In this document: positions 15,891 to 24,248 of the stretch, one piece after another
How positions within the stretch are numbered: the first letter of the stretch is position 1
How the letters are laid out: each line of letters begins with the position of its first letter
Origin: Prauserella salsuginis
GTDB lineage: Bacteria; Actinomycetota; Actinomycetes; Mycobacteriales; Pseudonocardiaceae
Reading direction: 5' to 3'
NCBI RefSeq assembly: GCF_024648885.1
Contig: NZ_JANBBF010000008.1
Span: forward strand, 1 to 64,000
Length of the DNA: 64,000 nucleotides
Position numbers and translations under genes: made by a program
Notes under the pieces: model-generated
The model's input: the letters and a program-made list of their open reading frames with translations, nothing else
Databases searched by the model: none
Told to the model about the DNA's origin: nothing

Positions 15891-16937
15891 TCAGCCTGCC
15901 AGGGGCAGCCGAACCTCGAACCGGCACCCCGGCCCGTGGTTGCGCACCTCGATGCGGCCGGAATGCGCCTCGACGAGGCCTTTCGCGATCGCCAGGCCGA
16001 GGCCCGCGCCGGCCGGCTGGTCACCGGACTCCGGCGTGCGGGCGGCGGTGCCGCGGTAGGCCACGTCGAACACCTTCGGCAGGTCGGATTCGGCGATGCC
16101 ACCGCAGGCGTCGTCGATCGCGAGTACGCCCCGGCCCTCGTCGACACCGGCGTGCACCACGACCGTGCCGTCCTGCGGTGTGTGGCGGATGGCGTTGGAC
16201 AGCAGGTTGCGCACGACGCGGCCGAGCTCGGTGTCGCTGCCGAGTACGACGGGCCAGGCCGCGGCGTCGGTGTGCACCCGGATCCGTTTCCGGTGTGCGA
16301 CGGGCCCCTGTGCGGCCAGGGCGTCCTCGACGACCTCCCGTAGCGGCACGGCCGCCAACGTCAGGTGGAGCGCGCCGGCGGTGATGCGGGAGAGCTCGAA
16401 CAGGTCGTCGACCATGCCGGACAGCCGCGCGCTTTCGGTGCCGATCCGGTTCGCGTAGTCGGCCACCTCCTCGGGCCTGCTGACCACCCCGTCGGACAGC
16501 GCCTCGGCCATCGCGCGAATCCCGGACAGTGGGCTGCGCAGGTCGTGGCTGATCCACGCGACGAGCTCGCGACGCGATTCCTCGGCGGCCCGTTCCCTGC
16601 GGCGCGCCTCGCGTTCCCACACACTGCGGCGCGCGATCAGGCGTCCGAACAACACGGCCACTGGCACGGTCACGAGCGCCACCAGCAGGCAGACGAGCCA
16701 CATCGTCGTGAGGGTCGCGTCGAACATGAACCCACTGATGCCGAGCACGCCCGCGAACATGGCGATCACCGGGATCAGGACCAGCACGGTCATCGTCGTG
16801 GCCAGGGTGCGGCGGCGCACCGCGCGGAGCACCAGCGCGCCGGCCAGCACGACGGGAATCACCAGCGCCAGTGCCACGGGCAGAATGTGGAGTGCGTGCT
16901 CCAGCATCGCTGCGAAGGACTCGTCGGGCGTGATCAT
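15891..16937 (-). CDS. Sensor histidine kinase
   Basis: A 348-residue membrane kinase. Residues 15-110 contain two or three hydrophobic pairs with only very short loops, so there is no sizeable extracellular sensor domain. A HAMP-like linker leads to the H-box ([15 protein letters not shown]), with N-box [10 protein letters not shown], and G-boxes DDACGGI and [13 protein letters not shown]. It would phosphorylate the response regulator encoded just upstream, whose stop overlaps this start in ATGA (16934-16937). The stimulus is unknown; a compact membrane sensor suggests an envelope signal, by inference. Confidence 0.9.
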   Translation of the reverse strand: MITPDESFAAMLEHALHILPVALALVIPVVLAGALVLRAVRRRTLATTMTVLVLIPVIAMFAGVLGISGFMFDATLTTMWLVCLLVALVTVPVAVLFGRLIARRSVWEREARRRERAAEESRRELVAWISHDLRSPLSGIRAMAEALSDGVVSRPEEVADYANRIGTESARLSGMVDDLFELSRITAGALHLTLAAVPLREVVEDALAAQGPVAHRKRIRVHTDAAAWPVVLGSDTELGRVVRNLLSNAIRHTPQDGTVVVHAGVDEGRGVLAIDDACGGIAESDLPKVFDVAYRGTAARTPESGDQPAGAGLGLAIAKGLVEAHSGRIEVRNHGPGCRFEVRLPLAG

Positions 16938-17671
16938 GAGCGGAGGCCCGCGTCGTAGCGGTAGCCGACGCCCCACACGGTGGCGATCCGGGCGGGCTCG
17001 GCGGGCACCCGTTCGATCTTCTCCCGCAGCCGTCGCACGTGGACGGTCACGGTGGACTGGTCGCCGAAGTCCCAGCCCCACACGCGTTCGAGCAACTGCT
17101 GCCGCGTGAACGCCTTGCCGGGATGGGTGAGGAAGAACCAGAGCAGGTCGAACTCGCGGGTGGTCAGTGCGAGTCCACCGCCGTGCAGTGTCGCGGTGCG
17201 CGCTGCGGGGTCGAGCGTCAGCGGCCCGTCGGTGACCACGTCTCCGGAACCGGCGGTGTCGGCCGCGGGCCTGACGCGCCGCAGCACCGAGGTCACCCGC
17301 AGCGCCAGCTCGCGCGGACTGAACGGTTTCGTCACGTAGTCGTCCGCGCCGAGTTGCAGCCCGGCGATCCGGTTCTCCTCCTCGCCCAGGGCGGTCAGCA
17401 TCACCACCGGCACGTCCGAGGCCTCGCGTGCGCCGCGGATCCGGCGGCACACTTCCAACCCGTCGAGGTCCGGGAGCATCAGATCGAGCACGACGAGGTC
17501 GGCGGGGCGCTGCTCGTGGGCGCGGAGCGCCTCCTGTCCGGTGCCGGCGAGCGCGACCGTGTATCCGGCGAGTTCGAGATATCGGCGGACGACGTCGCGG
17601 ACGGTCACGTCGTCGTCGACGACGAGGATCGTGCCCTCGGAATCGGCCCGCGCGGCCGCGCTCGTGGTCAT
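16934..17671 (-). CDS. OmpR/PhoB family response regulator
   Basis: A 245-residue two-domain regulator. The receiver domain has the acidic pair [10 protein letters not shown], the phospho-Asp in LVVLDLMLP and the Lys in [12 protein letters not shown]. The C-terminal winged helix follows ([17 protein letters not shown], then ERVWGWDF and [13 protein letters not shown]). ATG 17671 has GAGGAGG upstream. It is translationally coupled to the kinase and lies 37 bp after a membrane protein gene. A plausible target is the pair of 19-bp repeats at 19142-19220. Confidence 0.93.
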   Translation of the reverse strand: MTTSAAARADSEGTILVVDDDVTVRDVVRRYLELAGYTVALAGTGQEALRAHEQRPADLVVLDLMLPDLDGLEVCRRIRGAREASDVPVVMLTALGEEENRIAGLQLGADDYVTKPFSPRELALRVTSVLRRVRPAADTAGSGDVVTDGPLTLDPAARTATLHGGGLALTTREFDLLWFFLTHPGKAFTRQQLLERVWGWDFGDQSTVTVHVRRLREKIERVPAEPARIATVWGVGYRYDAGLRS

Positions 17672-17708
17672 GGCGATCCTCCTCGTCTCACGCGGGCAGC
17701 CGTCCGCG

Positions 17709-19091
17709 TCACCAGTTCGTCAGGAACAGATGGTTCACCGCGAGTGCGGTCGCCGCTTGCAGCGCCAGCCACCAGCGTGCACTGCGTGCCGGTAGGAACG
17801 CCGCGGCAGCGAGGAGCCACACGGCGAACGGCAGCCAGATGCGTTCGACCTCGGCCTTCGACAGGCCCGACAGGTCGGCGGCGGCAACGGTCACGACGGC
17901 ACCGGCCACCACGGCCACGAGGCGAGGTGCGGCACGCAGCCCGCACGCGGCCCGGCGGAGCGCCGGCCCGATAGCCGGACCGGTCGCCAGGGCCAGGCAG
18001 CCGAGGTTGGCCCACACCCAGAAGGTGTACGGCCGGTCCGCGGCGATGCCTTCGTAGTAGCGGTCGACCACGGCGTGGTACCCGTCGAGCCACCAGAACC
18101 CGCCGAGCGCGAACAGCCCGACCACGGCGAGAGCACCGGCCACGGCGAGGCCGAACGCCCGCCAGGCGCGGGTGGCCACGACGACGGCGAGCGCGATCGC
18201 GCCCAGCGTGATCAGCCCGTACGAGAGGAAGATGCCGAACCCGAGGATCGCGCCCGCGGGCAGGGCCCACGCCGGGTGGCGCACCGCAGCGAGTGCGAGC
18301 AGCGCGATGCCGGTGGCGGTCACACCCGCGAACAGGGCGTCGGCCGAGACCCCGAGCCACACCGCGCCCGGGAACAGCACCAGCAGCGGCAGCGCGGTGC
18401 GGGCGCGGTCGCGGTGACCGAGCAGCGACACCGTCGCCGGGACGGCCACCGCCGCGAGGGCACCGGCCAGCACGCACACGGTCGACGCGGCGACCCCGCC
18501 GCCGAGCCCGATGCGGTCGAGCCAGACGAACACCAGCGTCGCACCGGGCGGATGGCCTGCCACGTGGACGGTCCACGAGTCCGGTTGACCGTGAGCGATG
18601 CGGTCGGTGAAGCCGGCGAGCATCGCGGGGATGTCGGTGATGCCGGGGACCTCGGCCAGATACTCGGTACCGGGGGTGAGCCGGCCCGCGAAGCCCCGCT
18701 GCCAGCCGTCCACGAGCGCGAGCGAGGTGATCCAGCCCAGCGCCGTGACATAGCCGAGCACCAGAGCCCTGCGCCAGGGCAGGCGCGCCGCGAGTGACGG
18801 CCCGTAGCAGATGGTGAGGACGGCGAGCAGCACCGCGGGCACCGTGCCGGGCCCGGCGTGGGCCAGCGGCGTGCCGAGGAGCGGCCACTCCCCGAAGTCC
18901 TCCGGGGCTCCCTTGAAGGAACTCGGGCCGAGCTGGCGAGCGGGATTCCACCAGAGGGTGCCCGCCACAGCGGCACCGACCAGCGCGACGACCACGGTGG
19001 CGGCGAGGAGGTCGGCGGGAGGCACCGGCCGGCTGCGGGTGGCCGGGCCGGAGGGTTCGCCACCGGGGTCGTCGCGCTGGTCGGCGGTCAT
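17709..19091 (-). CDS. Polytopic membrane protein, probable glycosyltransferase
   Basis: A 460-residue protein with about ten to twelve hydrophobic helices. The sequence HVAGHPPGATLVF in a loop, following a Trp-rich segment, recalls polyprenyl-phosphate-dependent (GT-C-like) glycosyltransferases of actinobacteria, but no catalytic signature is certain. It heads an operon with the response regulator and kinase, all read leftward, and is divergent from a GT2 gene. A joint role in assembling an envelope glycan is inferred. ATG 19091 is preceded by TAGATT at the leaderless distance. Confidence 0.75.
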   Translation of the reverse strand: MTADQRDDPGGEPSGPATRSRPVPPADLLAATVVVALVGAAVAGTLWWNPARQLGPSSFKGAPEDFGEWPLLGTPLAHAGPGTVPAVLLAVLTICYGPSLAARLPWRRALVLGYVTALGWITSLALVDGWQRGFAGRLTPGTEYLAEVPGITDIPAMLAGFTDRIAHGQPDSWTVHVAGHPPGATLVFVWLDRIGLGGGVAASTVCVLAGALAAVAVPATVSLLGHRDRARTALPLLVLFPGAVWLGVSADALFAGVTATGIALLALAAVRHPAWALPAGAILGFGIFLSYGLITLGAIALAVVVATRAWRAFGLAVAGALAVVGLFALGGFWWLDGYHAVVDRYYEGIAADRPYTFWVWANLGCLALATGPAIGPALRRAACGLRAAPRLVAVVAGAVVTVAAADLSGLSKAEVERIWLPFAVWLLAAAAFLPARSARWWLALQAATALAVNHLFLTNW

Positions 19092-19099
19092 CGCCGTCG

Positions 19100-19105
19100 A
19101 ATCTA
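19100..19105 (-). promoter_or_regulatory. Leaderless -10 element (TAGATT, minus strand)
   Basis: TAGATT on the minus strand ends 8 nt before the ATG of the membrane protein at 19091. No ribosome site is present. Confidence 0.45.
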
Positions 19106-19141
19106 GCGGCGCGGCCGCCGGCGGCCCAGCCGACGCGGCGT

Positions 19142-19220
19142 GACGTCAGGACTTCGTAAGACGTTCCGGGTGATGCGACGGCCGGCAGCGCGCCGGCGGC
19201 CGCGACGTCAGGGTTTCGTA
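19142..19220. promoter_or_regulatory. Two 19-bp direct repeats, 60 bp apart, in a divergent promoter region
   Basis: GACGTCAGG-NN-TTCGTAAG occurs at 19142-19160 and again at 19202-19220 with only the two central bases changed. The copies lie between the divergent membrane-protein/two-component operon and the GT2 operon. Same-orientation repeats are usual for OmpR-type regulators, so the linked response regulator is the candidate binder. Confidence 0.6.
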
Positions 19221-19257
19221 AGCCGCCGCTCGGTTTCCGCGCCGCGTCCGGTCGTCC

Positions 19258-19263
19258 TAGCGT
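19258..19263 (+). promoter_or_regulatory. Leaderless -10 element (TAGCGT)
   Basis: TAGCGT ends 7 nt before GTG 19271. It follows the second 19-bp repeat by 37 bp, so a regulator bound there would sit near the -35 region or just upstream. Confidence 0.5.
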
Positions 19264-19270
19264 CGGAGAG

Positions 19271-19978
19271 GTGGACGACGACGCAGAGGGGACCGAACTC
19301 GCGGCCCCGAGTAGCCCGGCGGACGGCGCGGCGCACGGCACGGTGGACGTGGTGCTGCCGTGCCTCGACGAGGCCGCGGCGCTGCCGGGCGTGCTGGCCC
19401 GCCTGCCTGCCGGATACCACGCACTGGTGGTGGACAACGGTTCGACCGACGGCTCGGCGGACGTGGCACGGGCCCATGGCGCGACGGTCGTCCCCGAGTC
19501 CCGGCCCGGTTACGGAGCTGCCGTCCACACCGGACTCGTCTCGGCCACGGCCGACATCGTGTGCGTGATGGACGCGGACGGCTCCCTCGACGCCGCTCGG
19601 CTGCCGGATCTGGTGGCGCACGTCCGGTCTTCCCGGCTCGTCGTGGGTGCGCGGCGACCGGTGACCGCGACGGCCTGGCCGTGGCACGCGCGGACGGGTA
19701 ACCGGGTGATCGCGGCGCTGCTGCGGCGGCGCGGCGTGCCGGTGACCGACCTCGGCCCGGTGCGGGTGGCGTACCGGACGTCGTTGCTGGCGCTGGACGT
19801 GCGCGACCGTGCGTTCGGCTATCCGCTCGAGGTGCTGTTGCGGGCGGCGGAGGCGGGCTGGTCCGTGGTGGAACTACCGGTCGACTACCACGAGCGAGCG
19901 GCCGGCACGTCCAGCAAAGTGACGGGCTCGGTCCGGGGCACGTGGCGAGCGGTCCGCGACATGGCGAGGGTCCTGTGA
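19271..19978 (+). CDS. Family 2 glycosyltransferase
   Basis: A 235-residue GT-A fold transferase. VDVVLPCLDEAAALPGVL is the N-terminal strand-turn of GT2 enzymes, VVDNGSTDGSADVARAHG the nucleotide-binding segment, and VCVMDADGSLD the DxD metal site. There is no membrane anchor, and it resembles DPM1-type enzymes that glycosylate polyprenyl phosphate. GTG 19271 is used with an apparent leaderless promoter; GGAGAG lies too close to act as a ribosome site. Its stop overlaps the next start (GTGA). Confidence 0.88.
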   Translation: MDDDAEGTELAAPSSPADGAAHGTVDVVLPCLDEAAALPGVLARLPAGYHALVVDNGSTDGSADVARAHGATVVPESRPGYGAAVHTGLVSATADIVCVMDADGSLDAARLPDLVAHVRSSRLVVGARRPVTATAWPWHARTGNRVIAALLRRRGVPVTDLGPVRVAYRTSLLALDVRDRAFGYPLEVLLRAAEAGWSVVELPVDYHERAAGTSSKVTGSVRGTWRAVRDMARVL

Positions 19979-20703
19979 CCGGCGCGGTCGTGCTGGTCGT
20001 CGCGAAAGCGCCGGTGGCCGGAGCGGCGAAGACGCGGCTGGCGGCGTCGGTCGGCGCCGTGGCGGCGGCCCGGGTGGCCGCGGCATCGCTGCTGGACACG
20101 ATCGAGGCGGCGGTGCACACCCCGGCCGCGACGACCGCAGTCGCGTTCACGGGTGACGTCTCGGCCGCGGAGGAGCATGCGGAGCTGGTGGGGTTGCTCG
20201 GCCGGTGCGTGGTGTTCGGTCAGCGGGGCCTCGGGTTCGCGGAGCGGCTGGCGGCCGCGCACGCGGACGTGGCCGACCGGTACGCGGGGGCATCCGTGGT
20301 GCAGATCGGCATGGACAGTCCCCAGGTCACGCCGGGGCTGCTCGCATCGGCGCTGTCCCGGTTGGACACCGTGGATGCGGCGCTGGGCCCGGCCGTGGAC
20401 GGCGGATGGTGGGCCCTCGCGCTACGGAATCCGCGCCACGCCGCGGTGCTCAGGGGAGTTCCGATGTCCACTGCGGACACGGCGGCGGCCACTCGTGCGG
20501 CGTTGGCGGGCATCGGCCTCGACGTGGCGGCCCTGCCGCTGATGTCCGACGTGGACACCGAGCAGGACGCACGCGCGGTGGCGCGCTCGGTGCCGGGCAG
20601 CCGGTTCGCACGCGCCGTCGAGACCGAACTCGGCGCAGGCAGCGCTGCGCAGTGGCAAGGGCCGCAGTGGCAAGGGCAGCGGTGGGAAGAAGGGGAGCGG
20701 TGA
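19975..20703 (+). CDS. CofC-like glycosyl/nucleotidyl-transferase domain protein (TIGR04282/DUF2064)
   Basis: A 242-residue protein of the DUF2064 family, related to the nucleotidyltransferase fold of CofC. VVAKAPVAGAAKTRLA is the N-terminal signature, followed by VQIGMDSPQVTPGLL and ALGPAVDGGWWALAL. Members often sit beside GT2 and methyltransferase genes, as here, but their reaction is not established. GTG 19975 overlaps the GT2 stop by four bases. The C-terminus ends in imperfect pentapeptide copies (QWQGP, QWQGQ, RWEEG). Confidence 0.85.
   Translation: MTGAVVLVVAKAPVAGAAKTRLAASVGAVAAARVAAASLLDTIEAAVHTPAATTAVAFTGDVSAAEEHAELVGLLGRCVVFGQRGLGFAERLAAAHADVADRYAGASVVQIGMDSPQVTPGLLASALSRLDTVDAALGPAVDGGWWALALRNPRHAAVLRGVPMSTADTAAATRAALAGIGLDVAALPLMSDVDTEQDARAVARSVPGSRFARAVETELGAGSAAQWQGPQWQGQRWEEGER
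20649..20693 (+). repeat. Three 15-bp in-frame repeats at a gene end
   Basis: GCAGTGGCAAGGGCC (20649-20663) is followed by a nearly identical unit (20664-20678) and a degenerate third (20679-20693). They encode the Gln/Trp-rich C-terminus of the DUF2064 protein. Confidence 0.6.
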
Positions 20704-21365
20704 ACGGGTTCGACACCGGCCTGCTGGGCGGCCCGGCCTGGCTCGAAGCGGCGAGTGGTGCCCGTATCGCCCTGCCCGCAGAACGGTGGCACGCGGCACC
20801 GGCCGACGGCGACGAACTGCTGCTCGGCGCCTGCACCGGGCCGACCGTCGACATCGGGTGCGGCCCCGGACGGCTGAGTGCCGCTCTCGGTGACCTGGGG
20901 GTGCCGGTACTGGGGGTGGATTCGTCGCCGGTCGCGGTGGACCTGACCCGGCGGCGCGGCGCGCCCGTCGTCCTGCGCAACGTCTTCGAGTCGTTGCCGG
21001 CCGAAGGCCGTTGGCGCCACGCGCTGCTGGCGGACGGCAACATCGGGATCGGTGGCGATCCGGTGGGCCTGCTGCACCGGGTGGCGAGGCTGCTGGCCCC
21101 GGGCGGGAGCGCGCTCGTGGAGCTCGACCCGCCTGGCGGTGGCCTGCGGCGGGGCCGGGCACGGGTCTCGACAGGGGAGAGCGCGCCCGGGACCTGGTTC
21201 GATTGGGCGTGGGTCGCCGCCGACGCCGCTCCCGGACTCGCCTCCGACGCGGGCCTGCGGTTGGACTGGGTGGTGGGCCGCGGTGGCCGGTGGTTCGCGG
21301 AGTTCCGCAAACCCGGCAGGGCGTCGGATCCGCCGGGTGATGCCGAGCGGCAGGCCGGGTCCTGA
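20700..21365 (+). CDS. Class I SAM-dependent methyltransferase
   Basis: A 221-residue methyltransferase. TVDIGCGPGRLSAAL is motif I, LGVDSSPVAV motif II, and LLADGNIGIGGDP follows. The substrate is unknown; position in the operon suggests a methylated sugar or a lipid-linked glycan. GTG 20700 overlaps the previous stop (GTGA), so the three genes are translationally coupled. A hairpin follows the stop by one base. Confidence 0.85.
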   Translation: MNGFDTGLLGGPAWLEAASGARIALPAERWHAAPADGDELLLGACTGPTVDIGCGPGRLSAALGDLGVPVLGVDSSPVAVDLTRRRGAPVVLRNVFESLPAEGRWRHALLADGNIGIGGDPVGLLHRVARLLAPGGSALVELDPPGGGLRRGRARVSTGESAPGTWFDWAWVAADAAPGLASDAGLRLDWVVGRGGRWFAEFRKPGRASDPPGDAERQAGS

Positions 21366-21366
21366 G

Positions 21367-21402
21367 CCGGGCCGATCGCGCGGCCGAGGCTTGTCGGCCC
21401 GG
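21367..21402 (+). terminator. Probable terminator of the GT2 operon
   Basis: A 9-bp GC stem (21367-21375 with 21394-21402) with an 18-nt loop begins one base after the methyltransferase stop. It is weaker than others in the window. Confidence 0.5.
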
Positions 21403-21476
21403 TCGTGGCGGAGCTACCGTCGCCGCGGACCGAGTGTGCCCGTCCGCGTGGGCACCGGCACGACCTGGAGGGCAGC

Positions 21477-22439
21477 GTGGCCCAGAAGGCATTCGCCTCG
21501 TCGGCGGACCTCGACGAGAAGGAACGGACGCTCGAGGTGCTCGCCGACGGCGTGTACGCCCTCACCGCCGAGGGCGACCCGAACGTGGGCGCGATCGAGG
21601 GCGAGGACTTCCTCGTCTGTTTCGAGGCCCTGGCCACGCCCGTCGTCGCCCGCGAATGGCTGGCCATGCTGCGCGAGTACACGGACAAGCCGGTGCGATA
21701 CCTGGTGCTGTCGCACTACCACGCGGTGCGGGTGCTGGGTGCGTCGGCATTCGACGCCGACGTCATCGTCGCCCACGAGAACACCCGCGCACTGGTTGCC
21801 GAGCGCGGAGCCGAGGACTGGGAGAGCGAGTTCGGGCGGATGCCGCGGCTCGCGAAAGGTGCCGAGTCGGTGCCGGGGTTGACCTGGCCGACGCTGACCT
21901 TCTCCGACCGGCTGACCATCGACCTCGGCGGCGACCGGGGAGACCTGGTGCTCGACCATTGCGGCCGCGGGCACACCGAGGGCGACCTCGTGGCGTGGCT
22001 GCCGCAGCAGAAGATCCTGTTCGCGGGCGATCTCGTGGAGGCCGAAGCGGCGCTGTACACCGGCGACGCGTTCCATCGCGAATGGGCGTCGTCGACGTTG
22101 GATCGAGTCGCGGCCTACGGTGCCGAGCAGTTGGTCGGCGGCCGCGGCGGCGTCACGAGGGGCCGCTCGGCCGTCGACGCCGCCATCGCCCAGACACGGG
22201 AGTTCCTCAGCGTGATGCTCCGCGAGGTCGGTGCGGTGCACGAGTCCGGAGGCACGCTCAAGGAGGCTTTCGACCGCGCCCACGCCGCACTGGCACCCGG
22301 CTACGGGCATTGGCCGATCTTCGAGCACTGCCTGCCGTTCGACGTCTCCCGGCTGTGGGACGAACTGTCCGGCGTCGAGCGCCCGGTGATCTGGACGGCC
22401 CAGCGCGACCGTGAGGTGTGGGACCGGCTGCAGGACTGA
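21477..22439 (+). CDS. MBL-fold metallo-hydrolase-like protein with altered metal motif
   Basis: A 320-residue metallo-beta-lactamase-fold protein. The strand-loop LVLSHYHAVRVLGASAF replaces the usual HxHxDH: both His of HxH remain but Asp-His is Val-Arg. The later ligands look present (GRGHTEGDLV, FAGDLVEAEAAL, IFEHCLPFD). The site may bind a single metal or work differently; I believe relatives share this change, so it may be a subfamily trait. GTG 21477 follows GGAGGG. It is the first gene of an operon with a flavin hydroxylase (19-nt gap) and an MHS transporter, so a role in handling a ring-cleavage or ester intermediate is inferred. Confidence 0.8.
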   Translation: MAQKAFASSADLDEKERTLEVLADGVYALTAEGDPNVGAIEGEDFLVCFEALATPVVAREWLAMLREYTDKPVRYLVLSHYHAVRVLGASAFDADVIVAHENTRALVAERGAEDWESEFGRMPRLAKGAESVPGLTWPTLTFSDRLTIDLGGDRGDLVLDHCGRGHTEGDLVAWLPQQKILFAGDLVEAEAALYTGDAFHREWASSTLDRVAAYGAEQLVGGRGGVTRGRSAVDAAIAQTREFLSVMLREVGAVHESGGTLKEAFDRAHAALAPGYGHWPIFEHCLPFDVSRLWDELSGVERPVIWTAQRDREVWDRLQD

Positions 22440-22458
22440 GACGGGCGGAGGATGAAGC

Positions 22459-24093
22459 GTGGCAGACCTCGACGACGCGGTCGCCACCCGTGGTGTCGCG
22501 GTGATCGGTGCGGGCCCGGTCGGACAGACGACGAGCCTGCTGCTGGCCCGCCGGGGCGTGCCCGTGGTGCTGCTCGACGGCAGACCGGAGCGTGACCCGG
22601 TCGGCTCGAAGGCCATCTGCCAGCAGCGCGACGTGCTCGACGTGTGGGAGTTCGCCGGCGGCGGACGGCGCATCGCGGCCGAGGGCGTGACGTGGCGGAC
22701 CGCACGGACGTTCCACCGTGACCGCGAACTGTTCGCCGACCACCTGCCCGACGCGGGGGTATCGGAGTTCCCTCCGTTCGTGAACATCTCGCAGGCGCGG
22801 GTGGAGGAGATCCTCGACGAGCAGATCGCGCGGCAGCCGCTGATCGAGGTCCGGTGGGACCGGGAGGTGGTGGGACTCGCGCAGGACTCCTCCGGTGTGA
22901 CGATCCGGTGCGTCGGTGGCCGAGACCTGCGTGCCGCGTATGCGGTGGCGTGCGCCGGTGCCCGCGCGGAGTCCGTCCGGCGGGCACTCGGCGTGACCTT
23001 CGGCGGGCGCTCGTTCGACGACCGGTTCCTGATCTGCGACATCCGCGCTGACCTGCCGGACTGGGCCGATGAGCGCCGGTTCTACTTCGACCCGGCCTGG
23101 AATCCGGGCAGACAGGTGCTGATCCACCCGTGTCCGGGCGGCGTGTTCCGGATCGACTGGCAGGTGCCCGAGGATTACGACCTGGTGGCGGAGCAGTGGT
23201 CCGGAGCGCTGGACGAGCGGATCCGCGCGATCGTCGGCGACGTCGGCTACGACGTCGTCTGGTCATCGGTGTACCGGTTCCATTCCCGCGTGGTGGACCG
23301 GATGCGGGTCGGCCGGGTGTTGCTGGCCGGCGACTGCGCGCACCTGTACGCCCCGTTCGGCGCCCGCGGGCTGAACTCGGGTGTCGGCGACGCCGACAAT
23401 GCCGCGTGGAAGCTCGCGTGGGTGCTGCGGGGCTGGGCGGGCGAGGCGCTGCTGGAGAGCTATCACGCCGAACGTCACGCCGCTGCGGAGGAGAACCTCG
23501 CGGTGACGACGGCGACCATGGATTTCCTCGTCCCGCACGACGAGGACCGGCGGCGCAGGCGGGAGGCCGTACTGACCGGCGCGGTGTCCGACCCGGGGCT
23601 GCGCGGGCAGGTCGACTCGGGGCGGCTCGCGGAGCCGTTCTGGTACGTCGCCTCGCCGCTGACCACGGTCGACGAGACTCGTCCGTTCGCGGGCAGGCCG
23701 CCGCGTGCGACGGTGCCGTCGCCCGGCCCCGGCATTCTGGTTCCCGACGTTCCGGTGTCGGTGGCCGATTGCACCCGACTGCGGGAACTCGCCCGCAGCG
23801 GCTTCCTCGTCCTGGCGGCGCCGGAGGCGGACCTGGCTGCGGCGGAGGCCGTGCTGACGGCAGGGAACAGGCGCGGCGGGACGGACGAGGGGGAGTGGAC
23901 GGGACCGCTGCGGGTGCTGGCGGCCGACGACGTCGACCCGACCGGATCCGTGGCGGCCGAGCTGGGCATGCGCAGCGGGGAGCTGTGGGTGCTGCGACCG
24001 GACGCGTACGTGGCCGCGGTGATCACCGACCCACGGGACCTCGGGCCCGTCCTGCGCCGGGCCTGCGGCCGCGCGGCCACCCCTGTCCGGTGA
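22459..24093 (+). CDS. FAD-dependent aromatic monooxygenase (PheA/TfdB-MhpA type)
   Basis: A 544-residue class A flavoprotein hydroxylase. VAVIGAGPVGQTTSLLLARR binds FAD ADP. The DG-type motif lies near VACAGARAESVRRALG. GDCAHLYAPFGARGLNSGVG is the second FAD signature, and the C-terminal thioredoxin-like extension fits the phenol-hydroxylase subfamily. These enzymes ortho-hydroxylate phenolic substrates with NAD(P)H and O2. GTG 22459 has GGAGG at 22447-22451. The neighbouring MBL protein and MHS uptake permease support aromatic acid catabolism; the substrate is not identifiable. Confidence 0.88.
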   Translation: MADLDDAVATRGVAVIGAGPVGQTTSLLLARRGVPVVLLDGRPERDPVGSKAICQQRDVLDVWEFAGGGRRIAAEGVTWRTARTFHRDRELFADHLPDAGVSEFPPFVNISQARVEEILDEQIARQPLIEVRWDREVVGLAQDSSGVTIRCVGGRDLRAAYAVACAGARAESVRRALGVTFGGRSFDDRFLICDIRADLPDWADERRFYFDPAWNPGRQVLIHPCPGGVFRIDWQVPEDYDLVAEQWSGALDERIRAIVGDVGYDVVWSSVYRFHSRVVDRMRVGRVLLAGDCAHLYAPFGARGLNSGVGDADNAAWKLAWVLRGWAGEALLESYHAERHAAAEENLAVTTATMDFLVPHDEDRRRRREAVLTGAVSDPGLRGQVDSGRLAEPFWYVASPLTTVDETRPFAGRPPRATVPSPGPGILVPDVPVSVADCTRLRELARSGFLVLAAPEADLAAAEAVLTAGNRRGGTDEGEWTGPLRVLAADDVDPTGSVAAELGMRSGELWVLRPDAYVAAVITDPRDLGPVLRRACGRAATPVR

Positions 24094-24176
24094 CGGCGGC
24101 GCAGGCCGGGGAATCGGCCCCGCCGAGGGCTGGCGTCACGCCGTCCGATGCCGCATTCTCGTTCATCGCCGCGCCC

Positions 24177-24211
24177 CGCCTGCCGGGCGAGGTGCGGTGC
24201 GCCGGCAGGCG
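24177..24211 (+). other. Intergenic hairpin between hydroxylase and transporter
   Basis: A 10-bp stem (24177-24186 with 24202-24211) and 15-nt loop lies in the 155-bp gap. It may lower transporter expression as a partial terminator, or stabilise the upstream mRNA. Confidence 0.4.
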
Positions 24212-24248
24212 ACCGCCTCCCCGGCACGGTTCGAACAACGGAGTTCAC

